This document shows, piece by piece, positions 23,111 through 31,453 of a stretch of 64,000 bases of DNA (positions within the stretch are counted from its first letter, which is position 1; each line of letters opens with the position of its first letter). The position numbers and the translations under genes are program-made. The stretch is from Candidatus Baltobacteraceae bacterium (GTDB taxonomy: Bacteria > Vulcanimicrobiota > Vulcanimicrobiia > Vulcanimicrobiales > Vulcanimicrobiaceae). The notes beneath the pieces are model-generated. The model was not told the DNA's origin. It made no database searches and saw nothing but the letters and a program-made list of their open reading frames with translations. The DNA lies in NCBI GenBank assembly GCA_036489885.1, contig DASXEW010000003.1:1364001-1428000 (forward strand), given 5' to 3'.

Positions 23111-24692
23111 GATCTGCGTCGATCTCGATGCGCCGCTTTCGCCTCCAGTCGTCGGTGCGAAGGCGGCGACGCTCGGACACGCACGCCGCCTCGGCCTTCC
23201 CGCACTTCCGGGTCTCGTCGTCCCCGCCGAATGTTCGAGCCGGCCGCTCGAGCTTGCGGCGCGCGCGCATGCAGAAGGCGGTCCGGGTGCGGCGCGCCTC
23301 GCCGTCATGGAAGCGCCGCTGGATGCGGACTTGCTCGCGGAGCTGCGCGCGCGTGTTCCTTCGCTCGGCGCCACGCTCGTCGTTCGCTCGTCGAGTCCGC
23401 TCGAAGGCGAGGGGCGCTGGGCGGGCGCGTTCACGTCGTACATGAACATTACGCCCGAACAGATCGAGGTCGCCGTACGCGGCTGTTGGGCGTCGGTCTA
23501 TTCGCGCGACGTGCTCGAACGATGTGAGAACGAAGGCATCGATCCCGCGACGCTCCGTCTCGCCGTTCTGATCCAACCGATGATCGATTTCGAAGCCGGC
23601 GGCGCCGCGCGCGCCAGCGCCGACGACTTCGTGCACGTTACGGCGACGAGCGGTTCGCCGGCCGAACTGATGACGGGTTGGGTAGCGGGCGAAGAAATTC
23701 TCGTCGATGCGAAAAGCACGGTTCCCGTAACGGGAACGCGCGTCATCGGCGGACAGCCGCTGGTCGACGTTGCGGATCTGACGCGCCGTTCGCGCAAACT
23801 TCTTGATGAGGATCTGATTGAGTGGGGCTACGCGCCGAAATTCGGCGTCGTGCTCTTGCAGTGCAAGCGCACTGCAGCAATCGCGCAATCAACCGCAGTC
23901 GCGCTGCCCGCCGCATCGAGGGAGAGTCCGCAAGCAGTCGCTGCAATCCGCCTCGCGCAGCTCGTGCGGCGTTTCCCGGGCTGGCTTGGTGAAGAAGTCA
24001 TTTTGCCCTGGGCGATTCTGGTCGGAGACGACGCGATTCCGGAAGACGTCGAGCGCGTCAAGATCGCACCCGCAGAAGCACGCGAAGATGCGCGCATTCT
24101 TGCGCGCCGGATCGTCGCGCACGCCTGGAACCTGCCCGGCGAACGTGCCTATCGCACCGCCGTGCAAGCCGTTGAAGCCGTGCGCAGCGGCAATGCGGGC
24201 GAAGCGCTGTTGGAACGGATCGTGCGCGGCGTCCAGATCGATCGAAAGCAAGTCGCGCGACTCGTCGCGCTCTTGCGAGCCGCCGAGCACGGCGCGGCAA
24301 CGCCGGGGCGCGATCGATGGGAGCCGTTTCTTTTTGCTACCGCGCACGCCTACGGTGAGCGCCGTCCCGCCGCATCGGTCATCGAAGGGATCGGTGCGGG
24401 GCGCGCCCGTTACGTTGAAGTCCCCGAAGCTGCGCCGGCGGAATTCGATCGTCGCGTGCTCATCGTCAAACAGCCGCTGAACACGTTCGCACCGCTGCTC
24501 TGGAACGCCGCGGGGCTGGTGACGATCGGCGGCGGCGCGGGGGCGCATTTGATGGAGATCGCCCGCTCGCTCGCCGTGCCTACGGTGATGCGGTGCCGTC
24601 TTGATGACCTCGTCGAAAGCGGCGCGGATAATTTCTTGCTTGGCGTCGACGGCAACGAAGGTAGCGTTTCGGTATTACCCCTGCGAGGATGA
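23103..24692 (+). CDS. Short PEP-synthase-like protein (ATP-grasp domain plus phosphohistidine domain)
   Basis: The frame encodes a PPDK_N-type ATP-binding domain (VVRSSSPLEGEGRWAG, LAVLIQPMIDFEAGG, VTATSGSPAELMTGW) and, at the C terminus, a PEP-utiliser mobile domain with GGAGAHLMEIARSLAVPTV; its histidine codon is 24546-24548. There is no PEP/pyruvate TIM-barrel, so this is a two-domain phosphotransferase similar in plan to rifampicin phosphotransferase. The first ATG in frame is 23307, but homology begins far upstream: VVGAKAATLGHARRLGLPALP is the family's N-terminal motif with its lysine (codon 23160). From the in-frame stop at 23094 to 23307 there is no ATG, GTG or TTG. CTG 23103, overlapping the M24 stop, is the best guess for the start. 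Confidence 0.8.
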   Translation: MAEICVDLDAPLSPPVVGAKAATLGHARRLGLPALPGLVVPAECSSRPLELAARAHAEGGPGAARLAVMEAPLDADLLAELRARVPSLGATLVVRSSSPLEGEGRWAGAFTSYMNITPEQIEVAVRGCWASVYSRDVLERCENEGIDPATLRLAVLIQPMIDFEAGGAARASADDFVHVTATSGSPAELMTGWVAGEEILVDAKSTVPVTGTRVIGGQPLVDVADLTRRSRKLLDEDLIEWGYAPKFGVVLLQCKRTAAIAQSTAVALPAASRESPQAVAAIRLAQLVRRFPGWLGEEVILPWAILVGDDAIPEDVERVKIAPAEAREDARILARRIVAHAWNLPGERAYRTAVQAVEAVRSGNAGEALLERIVRGVQIDRKQVARLVALLRAAEHGAATPGRDRWEPFLFATAHAYGERRPAASVIEGIGAGRARYVEVPEAAPAEFDRRVLIVKQPLNTFAPLLWNAAGLVTIGGGAGAHLMEIARSLAVPTVMRCRLDDLVESGADNFLLGVDGNEGSVSVLPLRG

Positions 24693-24719
24693 AGTCCGAG
24701 GTGAGGTGCAATCCTGGGG

Positions 24720-25607
24720 ATGATTCTACGGGTGGGTCTGATCGGGCTTGGAATCATGGGATCGGCGTACGCCGGTCATCTTATCGACGCGGGCTTTCCG
24801 ACGACGGCCTACGACGTCGACCCGGCTGCGCTCGAACGCTATAAGCAGCGCGGCGGCAATCCCGCGGTCTCGGCCAAAGGCGTTGCTGCGAACTCGGACG
24901 TCATCGTCGTTGCGCTTGCGTCGGCGAATGCCGTCGAAGCCGCGCTCTTCGGAGCCGATGGCGTCGCGAACGGCGTGAGCGCCGGGAGCGTCATCCTCGA
25001 CATGGGGACGTTTCCGCTCGAGCTCAAGCGCAACGTCAAAGAACGTCTCTTGGGACACGGCGCCACCGTGCTCGATACGCCGGTGAGCGGAACGGGTTCG
25101 CAAGCCGCGACGCGTGATCTCGTCGTGTTTGCAAGCGGCGACCGCGGAGCCTTCGAGAAAGCGCGCGCGGCGCTCGATGCGCTCGCGCGCGACGTGCGCT
25201 ACGTTGGCGAGTTCGGGAAGGGTTCGAAATTGAAGTACATTGCGAATCTTCTCGTGACGATCCACAATCTCTCGACCGCCGAAGCGATGGTGCTCGCGGA
25301 AAAAGCCGGAATCGACGGCAAGATGCTGCTCGACATGCTCGGCGAGAGCGCCGCAAGCTCGCGCATGTTCCAGGTGCGGGGTCCGATGATGGCTGCGCAC
25401 ACGTACGAGCCCGCGACGATGCGCCTCGAAGTTTATCAAAAGGATCTCGAGATCATCGACGCGTTTGCGAAGTCGCTGGATTGCCCGACGCCGCTGTTCT
25501 CGGCAAGTCTGCCATATTATGCAGGCGCGATCTCGGATGGCCGCGGCAAGCAAGACACGGCCGCGATCGTATCCGTGCTGCGCGAACGCGCCGGACTCGT
25601 GGAGTAA
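24720..25607 (+). CDS. NAD(P)-dependent 3-hydroxyisobutyrate dehydrogenase-like oxidoreductase
   Basis: The 295-residue enzyme starts with the dinucleotide motif VGLIGLGIMGSAYAGHL. It continues with the substrate motif DTPVSGTGSQA near residue 118, where Ser and Gly contact the hydroxyacid, and GKGSKLKYIANLL with the catalytic lysine near residue 172. This is the beta-hydroxyacid dehydrogenase family, acting on 3-hydroxyisobutyrate, tartronate semialdehyde, or on imines in imine reductases. It lies between the PEP-synthase-like gene and livH, with three bases to the latter, and so is part of the transporter operon. Confidence 0.88.
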   Translation: MILRVGLIGLGIMGSAYAGHLIDAGFPTTAYDVDPAALERYKQRGGNPAVSAKGVAANSDVIVVALASANAVEAALFGADGVANGVSAGSVILDMGTFPLELKRNVKERLLGHGATVLDTPVSGTGSQAATRDLVVFASGDRGAFEKARAALDALARDVRYVGEFGKGSKLKYIANLLVTIHNLSTAEAMVLAEKAGIDGKMLLDMLGESAASSRMFQVRGPMMAAHTYEPATMRLEVYQKDLEIIDAFAKSLDCPTPLFSASLPYYAGAISDGRGKQDTAAIVSVLRERAGLVE

Positions 25608-25610
25608 ACG

Positions 25611-26474
25611 ATGGGCGCAGCATTCTACGTCCAGAATTTGCTAGGTGGGCTCGCCTACGGAAGCTTGCTGTTTTTGATCGCGTCCGGCTTCACGCTGATC
25701 TTCGGTTTGATGCGTATCATCAACTTGGCGCAAACCGCATTCTATCTGATCGGCGCGTACGTCGGATTGACGCTGATCACGCACCATTTCAATTTCTGGT
25801 TGTCGGGTCTCGCCGGTGGCGTTGCGACCGCGCTCTTGGGCTTCGCGCTGTACAGTCTGTTCCTGCACCGCTATCACGCCGACCATCTCACGTCGCTGCT
25901 CCTGACGCTTGGCTTCACGCTGATGCTCGACGATTCCGTGCTCGCGATTTGGGGCGGCGATCCCCATTCGATCTCACCGCCGCACGAACTATCGGCGTCG
26001 CTGCAATTCGGCCGTCTCGTGTTTCCGTCGTATTGGCTTGCACTGATTTTCGTGAGCCTTGGGATCGCGGCGGTGCTCTTCGTGTTCATGCAACGCACGA
26101 AGCTCGGCATGATCATCCGCGCAGCCGTCGATGACGAAGAGATGACGCGCGGCCTCGGCGTCGACGTCAACCGCGCGTTCTATGTTGTGTTTACGGCCGG
26201 CGCGCTGCTCGCCGGTTTGGGTGGACTGCTCGGCGGTCCGATCACGGCCGCATATCCCGGACTCGACGGCGAACTGACGCCGCTGGCGTTTGCAGTCGTC
26301 ATCGTCGGTGGAATGGGCAGTCTTTCGGGCGCCCTCGTCGGCAGCATGTTGATCGGTCTCGTGAATGCCTTCGGTAAAGCGCTCTTTCCTGAATTCTCGT
26401 ACTTCACGATCTTCGTGCCGGTCGCGCTGATCATGGCGCTGCGACCGGGTGGACTTTTCGGCCGGACGCAATGA
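25611..26474 (+). CDS. livH: Branched-chain-amino-acid-type ABC transporter permease (LivH)
   Basis: The 287-residue membrane protein has about eight helices and the LivH signature: ASGFTLIFGLMRIINLAQ near the N terminus, RAAVDDEEMTRGLGVDVN in the cytoplasmic coupling region and VVIVGGMGSLSGALVGSMLIG in the second half. With LivM it forms the inner-membrane channel. It overlaps livM by four bases (ATGA). The substrate may be a branched amino acid, an amide or another small polar compound; the surrounding catabolic genes do not settle it. Confidence 0.93.
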   Translation: MGAAFYVQNLLGGLAYGSLLFLIASGFTLIFGLMRIINLAQTAFYLIGAYVGLTLITHHFNFWLSGLAGGVATALLGFALYSLFLHRYHADHLTSLLLTLGFTLMLDDSVLAIWGGDPHSISPPHELSASLQFGRLVFPSYWLALIFVSLGIAAVLFVFMQRTKLGMIIRAAVDDEEMTRGLGVDVNRAFYVVFTAGALLAGLGGLLGGPITAAYPGLDGELTPLAFAVVIVGGMGSLSGALVGSMLIGLVNAFGKALFPEFSYFTIFVPVALIMALRPGGLFGRTQ

Positions 26475-27484
26475 TCGCACGCGGCTCATGGAAGTGGGTT
26501 GCAATCGCCGCGATCGGACTGGCGGTCGTGCTCGTCTTGCCGCGGGCCGGAGTCCCGCCGTTCTACGTTTCGCTTCTGACGCAGACGTGGATCTACGCGA
26601 TCGTCGCGATGAGCTTGGATCTGCTGGTCGGATTCACCGGGCTCGTCAGCTTTGCGCAGAGCGCATTCTTCGGAGCCGGCGCTTATGGAGTTGCGATTGC
26701 CGCGACACGTTACGCGCACACGGATTTCCTGACGGGCATCCTGATCGGTTTGCTGGCCGGCGCGTTTGTCGCCGCGATCTTCGGTCTCGTCGCGCTGCGC
26801 GCCGAGGGCGTGGGCTTCATCATCATCACGATCGCACTCAACCAGATCATGTGGGGACTTGCGTATCAGTGGGTCTCAATGAGCGGCGGCGACAACGGCA
26901 TCACCGGATTCATCCGCCCCAAGGTTGGGCCGTTCGACGTCTCCGGCAATGCGGGATTCTATTACGTCTGCCTCGCGTTTTTGGTGCTGATGTTGGCGCT
27001 GCTCGTCGCGATCACGCGCTCGCCGTTTGGTCTCGTGTTGCGCGGCGTGCGTGAGACGCCGCGCCGCATGCGCGCGCTCGGCTACAACGTGTGGCTGTAT
27101 CGCTATCTCGCGATGTTGATCGCAGGCGGAATCGCCGGTGTCGCGGGCGTGCTCTTCGCGTGGTACAACCAGTTCGTCGGGCCGGGCGATCTCGATCTCA
27201 CGCTTTCGACGCAGCTCTTGATCATCGTGATTCTCGGCGGCATCGGAACGCTGTACGGTCAAATCCTCGGCGCGGCAATCGTCGTCTTTCTCAGCAACGG
27301 TCTTTCGGCGGTCACGCAGCGCTGGGAGTTGGTGTTGGGCGCGATTTACTTCATCATCGTCATGTACGCGCCCGACGGCTTGATGGGGCTCGGAAAGCGC
27401 ATCGTGCGCCGCATACAAGGGAAGCGCGCGGCCGCACCGCTGATCGAGAATCAGCTGCTGGGCGTAACGGGAGACGAATCTTGA
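26471..27484 (+). CDS. livM: Branched-chain-amino-acid-type ABC transporter permease (LivM)
   Basis: The 337-residue protein has about ten membrane segments. It shows the family's MSLDLLVGFTGLVSFAQSAFFGAGAYG stretch in the first third (here split by codons 36-62), the coupling region RGVRETPRRMRALGYNVWLYR and VILGGIGTLYGQILGA. It pairs with LivH. The C-terminal tail (RRIQGKRAAAPLIENQLLG) is cytoplasmic and basic. Its stop overlaps the TTG start of livG. Confidence 0.93.
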   Translation: MIARGSWKWVAIAAIGLAVVLVLPRAGVPPFYVSLLTQTWIYAIVAMSLDLLVGFTGLVSFAQSAFFGAGAYGVAIAATRYAHTDFLTGILIGLLAGAFVAAIFGLVALRAEGVGFIIITIALNQIMWGLAYQWVSMSGGDNGITGFIRPKVGPFDVSGNAGFYYVCLAFLVLMLALLVAITRSPFGLVLRGVRETPRRMRALGYNVWLYRYLAMLIAGGIAGVAGVLFAWYNQFVGPGDLDLTLSTQLLIIVILGGIGTLYGQILGAAIVVFLSNGLSAVTQRWELVLGAIYFIIVMYAPDGLMGLGKRIVRRIQGKRAAAPLIENQLLGVTGDES

Positions 27485-28227
27485 GCGAGTGTCTGGCGCT
27501 GAAGAACGTCCACAAACGCTTCGGCAACTTGCGCGTTCTCGAAGACGTTTGTTTCACCGTTGCAGCCGGGGAGCGGCGCGGAATCATCGGGCCGAACGGC
27601 GCCGGCAAGTCGACGCTCTTCAATATCATCTCCGGTGAATTGCCGCTAACGAGCGGCTCGGTGCAGCTGCTTGGGCGCGACGTTAGCCGCATGCCGGCGC
27701 ATCGCCGCGCGCGCATGGGTCTTTCGCGCACGTTCCAGACGACGACTCTCTTCCCGAAGTTGTCGGTCGTCGAGAATATCGTTCTCGCGCTGCAGGCGGG
27801 TTCCAGCGATCGTTTCCAATGTATTCTGCCGCGCAGCCGCTTTCGCGAGCGTCACGATCAGGCGCTCGAGCTGCTCGCACGCGTCGGACTCGAGGCGCGC
27901 GCCGATCTCGTCGTTGACTCGCTCGGATACGGTGAGAAGCGTCAGGTTGAGATCTTGATGGCGATTGGGCAGCGTCCGAAATTGCTCTTGCTCGACGAGC
28001 CGACGGCCGGACTTCCGCAGAGCGACGCATCACTCGTCACCGAGATGCTCAAGCGCGATAAGAGCGGGATGACGATGGTACTCATCGAGCACGACATGAG
28101 CGTCGTGTTCGACGTCGTCGAACGTCTGACGGTCTTGCACTACGGCCGAGTTATCGCCGACGGAACGCTCGAAGAGATTCGTGCCGACGCCAACGTGCAA
28201 GAGATATATCTGGGCGGCAAGCTATGA
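27481..28227 (+). CDS. livG: Branched-chain-amino-acid-type ABC transporter ATPase (LivG)
   Basis: The start is TTG 27481, which overlaps the livM stop (TTGA) and has GGAG nine bases upstream; the product has 248 residues. An ATPase is shown by the Walker A motif GPNGAGKSTLF near residue 38, the signature region LGYGEKRQVEILMAIG (Tyr in place of Ser) and the Walker B motif LLLLDEPTAGL, followed by the H-loop in LIEHDMSVVF. The frame is open far upstream into livM, but that part has no homology. It works with LivF. Confidence 0.92.
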   Translation: MSECLALKNVHKRFGNLRVLEDVCFTVAAGERRGIIGPNGAGKSTLFNIISGELPLTSGSVQLLGRDVSRMPAHRRARMGLSRTFQTTTLFPKLSVVENIVLALQAGSSDRFQCILPRSRFRERHDQALELLARVGLEARADLVVDSLGYGEKRQVEILMAIGQRPKLLLLDEPTAGLPQSDASLVTEMLKRDKSGMTMVLIEHDMSVVFDVVERLTVLHYGRVIADGTLEEIRADANVQEIYLGGKL

Positions 28228-28952
28228 GCGCCCCTCGACAGAGCTCGGGACAGGCCATGCTCGAGGTCGACGACGTCCACACATACTACGAGCACAGCCA
28301 CATCTTGCAAGGGATCACGTTGCAGGCGCAAGCCGGCGCGGTGACCGGGATTCTCGGGCGTAACGGCGTCGGGAAGACGACGCTGATGCGTTCGATCATC
28401 GGGTTCACACCGCCGCGCCGCGGCTCGATCCGCTTTGCCGGCGAGCAAATCGAACGGCTCCCCTCGCACCATATTGCCCGCCGCGGGATCGGTCTCGTGC
28501 CGCAAGGGCGCCGGGTCTTTCCATCGCTGAACGTGCTAGAGAATTTGCAGATCGGCGCCACCGGAACGCGCTCCGGCCGCTGGAATCTCGATACGGTCTT
28601 CGAGCTGTTTCCGCAGCTCAAGGATCGCCGCTCGAATTACGGCGGCCAGCTGAGCGGCGGCGAGCAACAAATGCTCGCAATCGGCCGCGCGCTGATGTCC
28701 AACCCGACGCTGCTCTTGATGGACGAGCCCTCGGAGGGCCTCGCGCCCCTGATCGTCCGCGGACTCGGCGAAACACTCGGGCGCTTGAAGGAAACGGGCC
28801 TCGCTATCGTGCTAGTCGAGCAGAACCTCCCGCTGGCGCTGTCCGTCGCCGATACCGCCTACATCGTCAGTAAGGGACAAGTCGTCTATGAGGGAAGTCC
28901 CGACGAGCTTCGCAACGACGAAGCGCTTCGAACCAAATATCTCGGTGTTTGA
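28224..28952 (+). CDS. livF: Branched-chain-amino-acid-type ABC transporter ATPase (LivF)
   Basis: The 242-residue ATPase shows the Walker A motif GRNGVGKTTLM, the signature LSGGEQQMLAIGRAL and the Walker B motif LLLMDEPSEGL, with the H-loop replaced by VEQNLPLAL as is common in LivF. The first eleven residues (MSAPRQSSGQA) come before the usual start; a second ATG at 28257 opens MLEVDDVHTYYEHSHIL, where the family normally begins. The DNA for the extra segment resembles the ends of the repeat family (CCTCGAC and GCTCGGGA), so it may be a repeat remnant. It overlaps livG by four bases. Confidence 0.92.
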   Translation: MSAPRQSSGQAMLEVDDVHTYYEHSHILQGITLQAQAGAVTGILGRNGVGKTTLMRSIIGFTPPRRGSIRFAGEQIERLPSHHIARRGIGLVPQGRRVFPSLNVLENLQIGATGTRSGRWNLDTVFELFPQLKDRRSNYGGQLSGGEQQMLAIGRALMSNPTLLLMDEPSEGLAPLIVRGLGETLGRLKETGLAIVLVEQNLPLALSVADTAYIVSKGQVVYEGSPDELRNDEALRTKYLGV

Positions 28953-28967
28953 GGAGAGAGAGACAAC

Positions 28968-30227
28968 GTGAAGAGACGGGATCTACTGGTCGGTGCTCCT
29001 GCTGCAATCGCACTTTCGTCAACCGGAATGCGCGCGGCACGCGCTGCGTCCAAGACGGTCAAAGTCGCGTTGCTCGCTCCGCAAACGGGTTTCGCTGCGG
29101 CTGCGGGACACGACATGGTCAATGCGTGGACTCTGTGGTGGAAACAGCACGATAACCGAACCGGCGACACGCAGGTCATCACGACCGCGTACGATACCGG
29201 CTCGAATCCGCAAACCGCGCACACAATGGTGCAGCGCGCGGTCGAAGCCGATGGCGCGCAGATGGTTCTCGGTCCGTATCTTGCCAACGAAGGACTCGCC
29301 GTTGCGCCGTATCTCGTGCAGCACCGGATTCCGATGTTCTTACCAACGGTCTCGGCGGACGATCTTTCGCAACGCACCGCAAGTCCGTACATCGTCAAAG
29401 TTGCGGGCTGGAGTTCGAGCTTGACGACGCATCCGGCCGGCGTGTGGGCATACGAGCAAGGTCATCGTAAAGCGATGACGATCGCGAGCGCATACGCGTT
29501 CGGATTCGAGAACGCTGGCGGTTTCTGTCAGACGTTCACGCAGCATGGCGGCAAGATTCTCAAGCAGCTGTGGCCGCCCAACGGTACAACCGATTTCAGC
29601 CCGTATCTCTCGCAAGTGCAGTCGCTCAACCCCGACGTCGTGTTCGTCTGCGAAGTCGGCGCGGACGCTGTCCACTTCCTCGAGCAATGGAGCTCGTTCG
29701 GCCTGAAGAACAAAGTGGCGTTGATCGCCAACGAGACGTTGATCGATCAATCCAACGTCCGCTCGATGAACCCCGAAGTCGTCGAAGGCACGATGGGCTT
29801 CGCGCACTACGCCGAAGGCCGCGATGACAAGATGACGCGCGACTTCGTCCTCAAGTACGGCGAAGCGCAAGGCGTGCTGCCGTCGTATATGGCCGCGGGC
29901 TTTTACACCGCGGCGGGTTGGATCGCAGGAGCCATCGAGAAGGTCAACGGCGATGTTTCCGAAGCCGGCAACTTCCTTGGCGCCGTTCGGCGCGTATCGC
30001 TCAGCGATTCGATTCTGGGTCCGATGCATCTCGACAGCTACGGCTGCCCGGTGCAAAACGTCTACATCCGCAAGGTCGTCGCGACGACCGGCGCGGCTGC
30101 CAAATACGCGAAGACGTGGAACGTCGTCGAGAAAGTCTATCCGAACGTCTCGCAGTTCTGGACCTGGAAGCCCGCCGACTATCTCAAGCAGCCCGTTTAT
30201 TCGGACACGTACCAGGGCTACTCGTGA
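28968..30227 (+). CDS. ABC transporter substrate-binding protein with Tat-type leader, paralogue 2
   Basis: The start GTG 28968 follows an excellent GAGGAG site. The 419-residue product opens with MKRRDLLVGAPAAIAL, a twin-arginine leader, ending near RAARA. The mature part is a Peripla_BP_6 ligand-binding protein: VKVALLAPQTGFAAAAGHD, VLGPYLANEGLAVAPYL, and a C-terminal PNVSQFWTWKP segment. It is more distant from the other two binding proteins of the window, and lacks their CNACQ ending. It probably feeds the LivHMGF complex encoded just upstream. Export in folded form could reflect a tightly bound ligand or cofactor, which is speculation. Confidence 0.9.
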   Translation: MKRRDLLVGAPAAIALSSTGMRAARAASKTVKVALLAPQTGFAAAAGHDMVNAWTLWWKQHDNRTGDTQVITTAYDTGSNPQTAHTMVQRAVEADGAQMVLGPYLANEGLAVAPYLVQHRIPMFLPTVSADDLSQRTASPYIVKVAGWSSSLTTHPAGVWAYEQGHRKAMTIASAYAFGFENAGGFCQTFTQHGGKILKQLWPPNGTTDFSPYLSQVQSLNPDVVFVCEVGADAVHFLEQWSSFGLKNKVALIANETLIDQSNVRSMNPEVVEGTMGFAHYAEGRDDKMTRDFVLKYGEAQGVLPSYMAAGFYTAAGWIAGAIEKVNGDVSEAGNFLGAVRRVSLSDSILGPMHLDSYGCPVQNVYIRKVVATTGAAAKYAKTWNVVEKVYPNVSQFWTWKPADYLKQPVYSDTYQGYS

Positions 30228-31438
30228 TTTCGCGGGCGGTCGCGCTTTGCGGCGTCCTGATGCTTCTCGCGGCGGCGCCAAGTCCGCCGCTTAAGATCGG
30301 AGTGGAGCTCCCCGTCACGGGGAATTTCGCTGCGCCCGCGCGCTACATGCGCGACGGACTCGAGCTGTACCTCAAGCAGCATAATAATATGCTCGCCGGA
30401 CGGACAGTCGAGCTCGATGTCGTCGACGACACCGGCCAACCGCAAGTTGCGCTCACGCAAGTCCGCAAGCTCGTCGAAGAAGATCACGTCGATCTGATCT
30501 TCGGCGTTCTTTCCGCGGCGACGGGTGCTGCGCTCGTTCCCTACATCAACGAGCACAAGATTCCGACGATTTATCCGATCGTTTCGTCAAACGATCTGAC
30601 GCAGCGCACGCCCTCGCCATACATCGTGCGCACAGGCTGGACGAGCAGTCAGCCCACGCACGTCCTTGCCGACTACGCCTATCACACGCTGGGCTATCGC
30701 CGCGTCGCGACGATCGCGTACGACTTCAGCTTCGGTTGGGAGAGCATCGGCGGATTCGTCGACACGTTCCAACAAGACGGCGGGAAGGTCACGAAGCAGA
30801 TCTGGAATCCGATCCAAACCTCGGATTACTCGCCGTATCTCTCCGCGTTGCCGCGCGATGTCGATGCGGTCGTTTGTAGCTATTCAGGCTCTGCGGCGAT
30901 CGCCTTCATCCGGCAGTACCGCGCGTTCGGGCTGAAGATGCCGCTGATCTGTCAGGGCAATACGACCGACGAGAGCACCCTCGCCGAGACCGGTCCGACG
31001 GCGGCCGGCATCATCACCGCGCTTCAATATAGTGCGGTCCTCGAGACACCGGCCAATCAAGCCTTCGTAAAGGCCTACCAAGCCGCGTACGGCCACGAAC
31101 CCTCGTATTACGCCGAAGGGACCTACGTTGCGGCAGGATTGCTTGACCGCGCCCTCGGTTCGGTAAACGGAAACACCTCGGACGCCGATGCTCTAATGAA
31201 GGCCCTCAAGCACACGCCGTTCCCATCGGCGCCCCGGGGCCCCGTCGTTTTCGACTCCTACGGGAATCCAATTCAGAACATCTATATCCGGCGGGTCGAA
31301 GACCGCGGCGGTCAGCTTGAGAATGCCGTGATCAAGACCTACAAGAGCGTGTCACAATTTTGGACCTACAACCCGCAAACGTTCCTCAGTCATCCGGTCT
31401 ACTCGCGCACCTATCCCGTGTGCAACGCGTGTCAATAG
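30224..31438 (+). CDS. Branched-chain-amino-acid-type ABC transporter substrate-binding protein, paralogue 3
   Basis: The start is GTG 30224, which overlaps the previous stop (GTGA), giving 404 residues with a short Sec signal peptide (MISRAVALCGVLMLLAAA). The Peripla_BP_6 fold is clear: LKIGVELPVTGNFAAPARYMRDGLELYL and GRTVELDVVDDTG, IYPIVSSNDLTQRTPSPYIVRTGWTSSQ. It is closely similar along its length to the binding protein at 13497-14738, with matching QGNxTDESTL and FWTxxPQ segments and the same CNACQ end. The two cysteine-containing ends suggest a shared structural feature. Confidence 0.9.
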   Translation: MISRAVALCGVLMLLAAAPSPPLKIGVELPVTGNFAAPARYMRDGLELYLKQHNNMLAGRTVELDVVDDTGQPQVALTQVRKLVEEDHVDLIFGVLSAATGAALVPYINEHKIPTIYPIVSSNDLTQRTPSPYIVRTGWTSSQPTHVLADYAYHTLGYRRVATIAYDFSFGWESIGGFVDTFQQDGGKVTKQIWNPIQTSDYSPYLSALPRDVDAVVCSYSGSAAIAFIRQYRAFGLKMPLICQGNTTDESTLAETGPTAAGIITALQYSAVLETPANQAFVKAYQAAYGHEPSYYAEGTYVAAGLLDRALGSVNGNTSDADALMKALKHTPFPSAPRGPVVFDSYGNPIQNIYIRRVEDRGGQLENAVIKTYKSVSQFWTYNPQTFLSHPVYSRTYPVCNACQ

Positions 31439-31453
31439 ACGGCTAGCGTTTCG

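Noticed and set aside
29340-30281. 313-residue minus-strand frame opposite the second binding protein
   Set aside because: Shadow of a gene with strong homology on the plus strand; composition is typical of antisense translation in GC-rich DNA.
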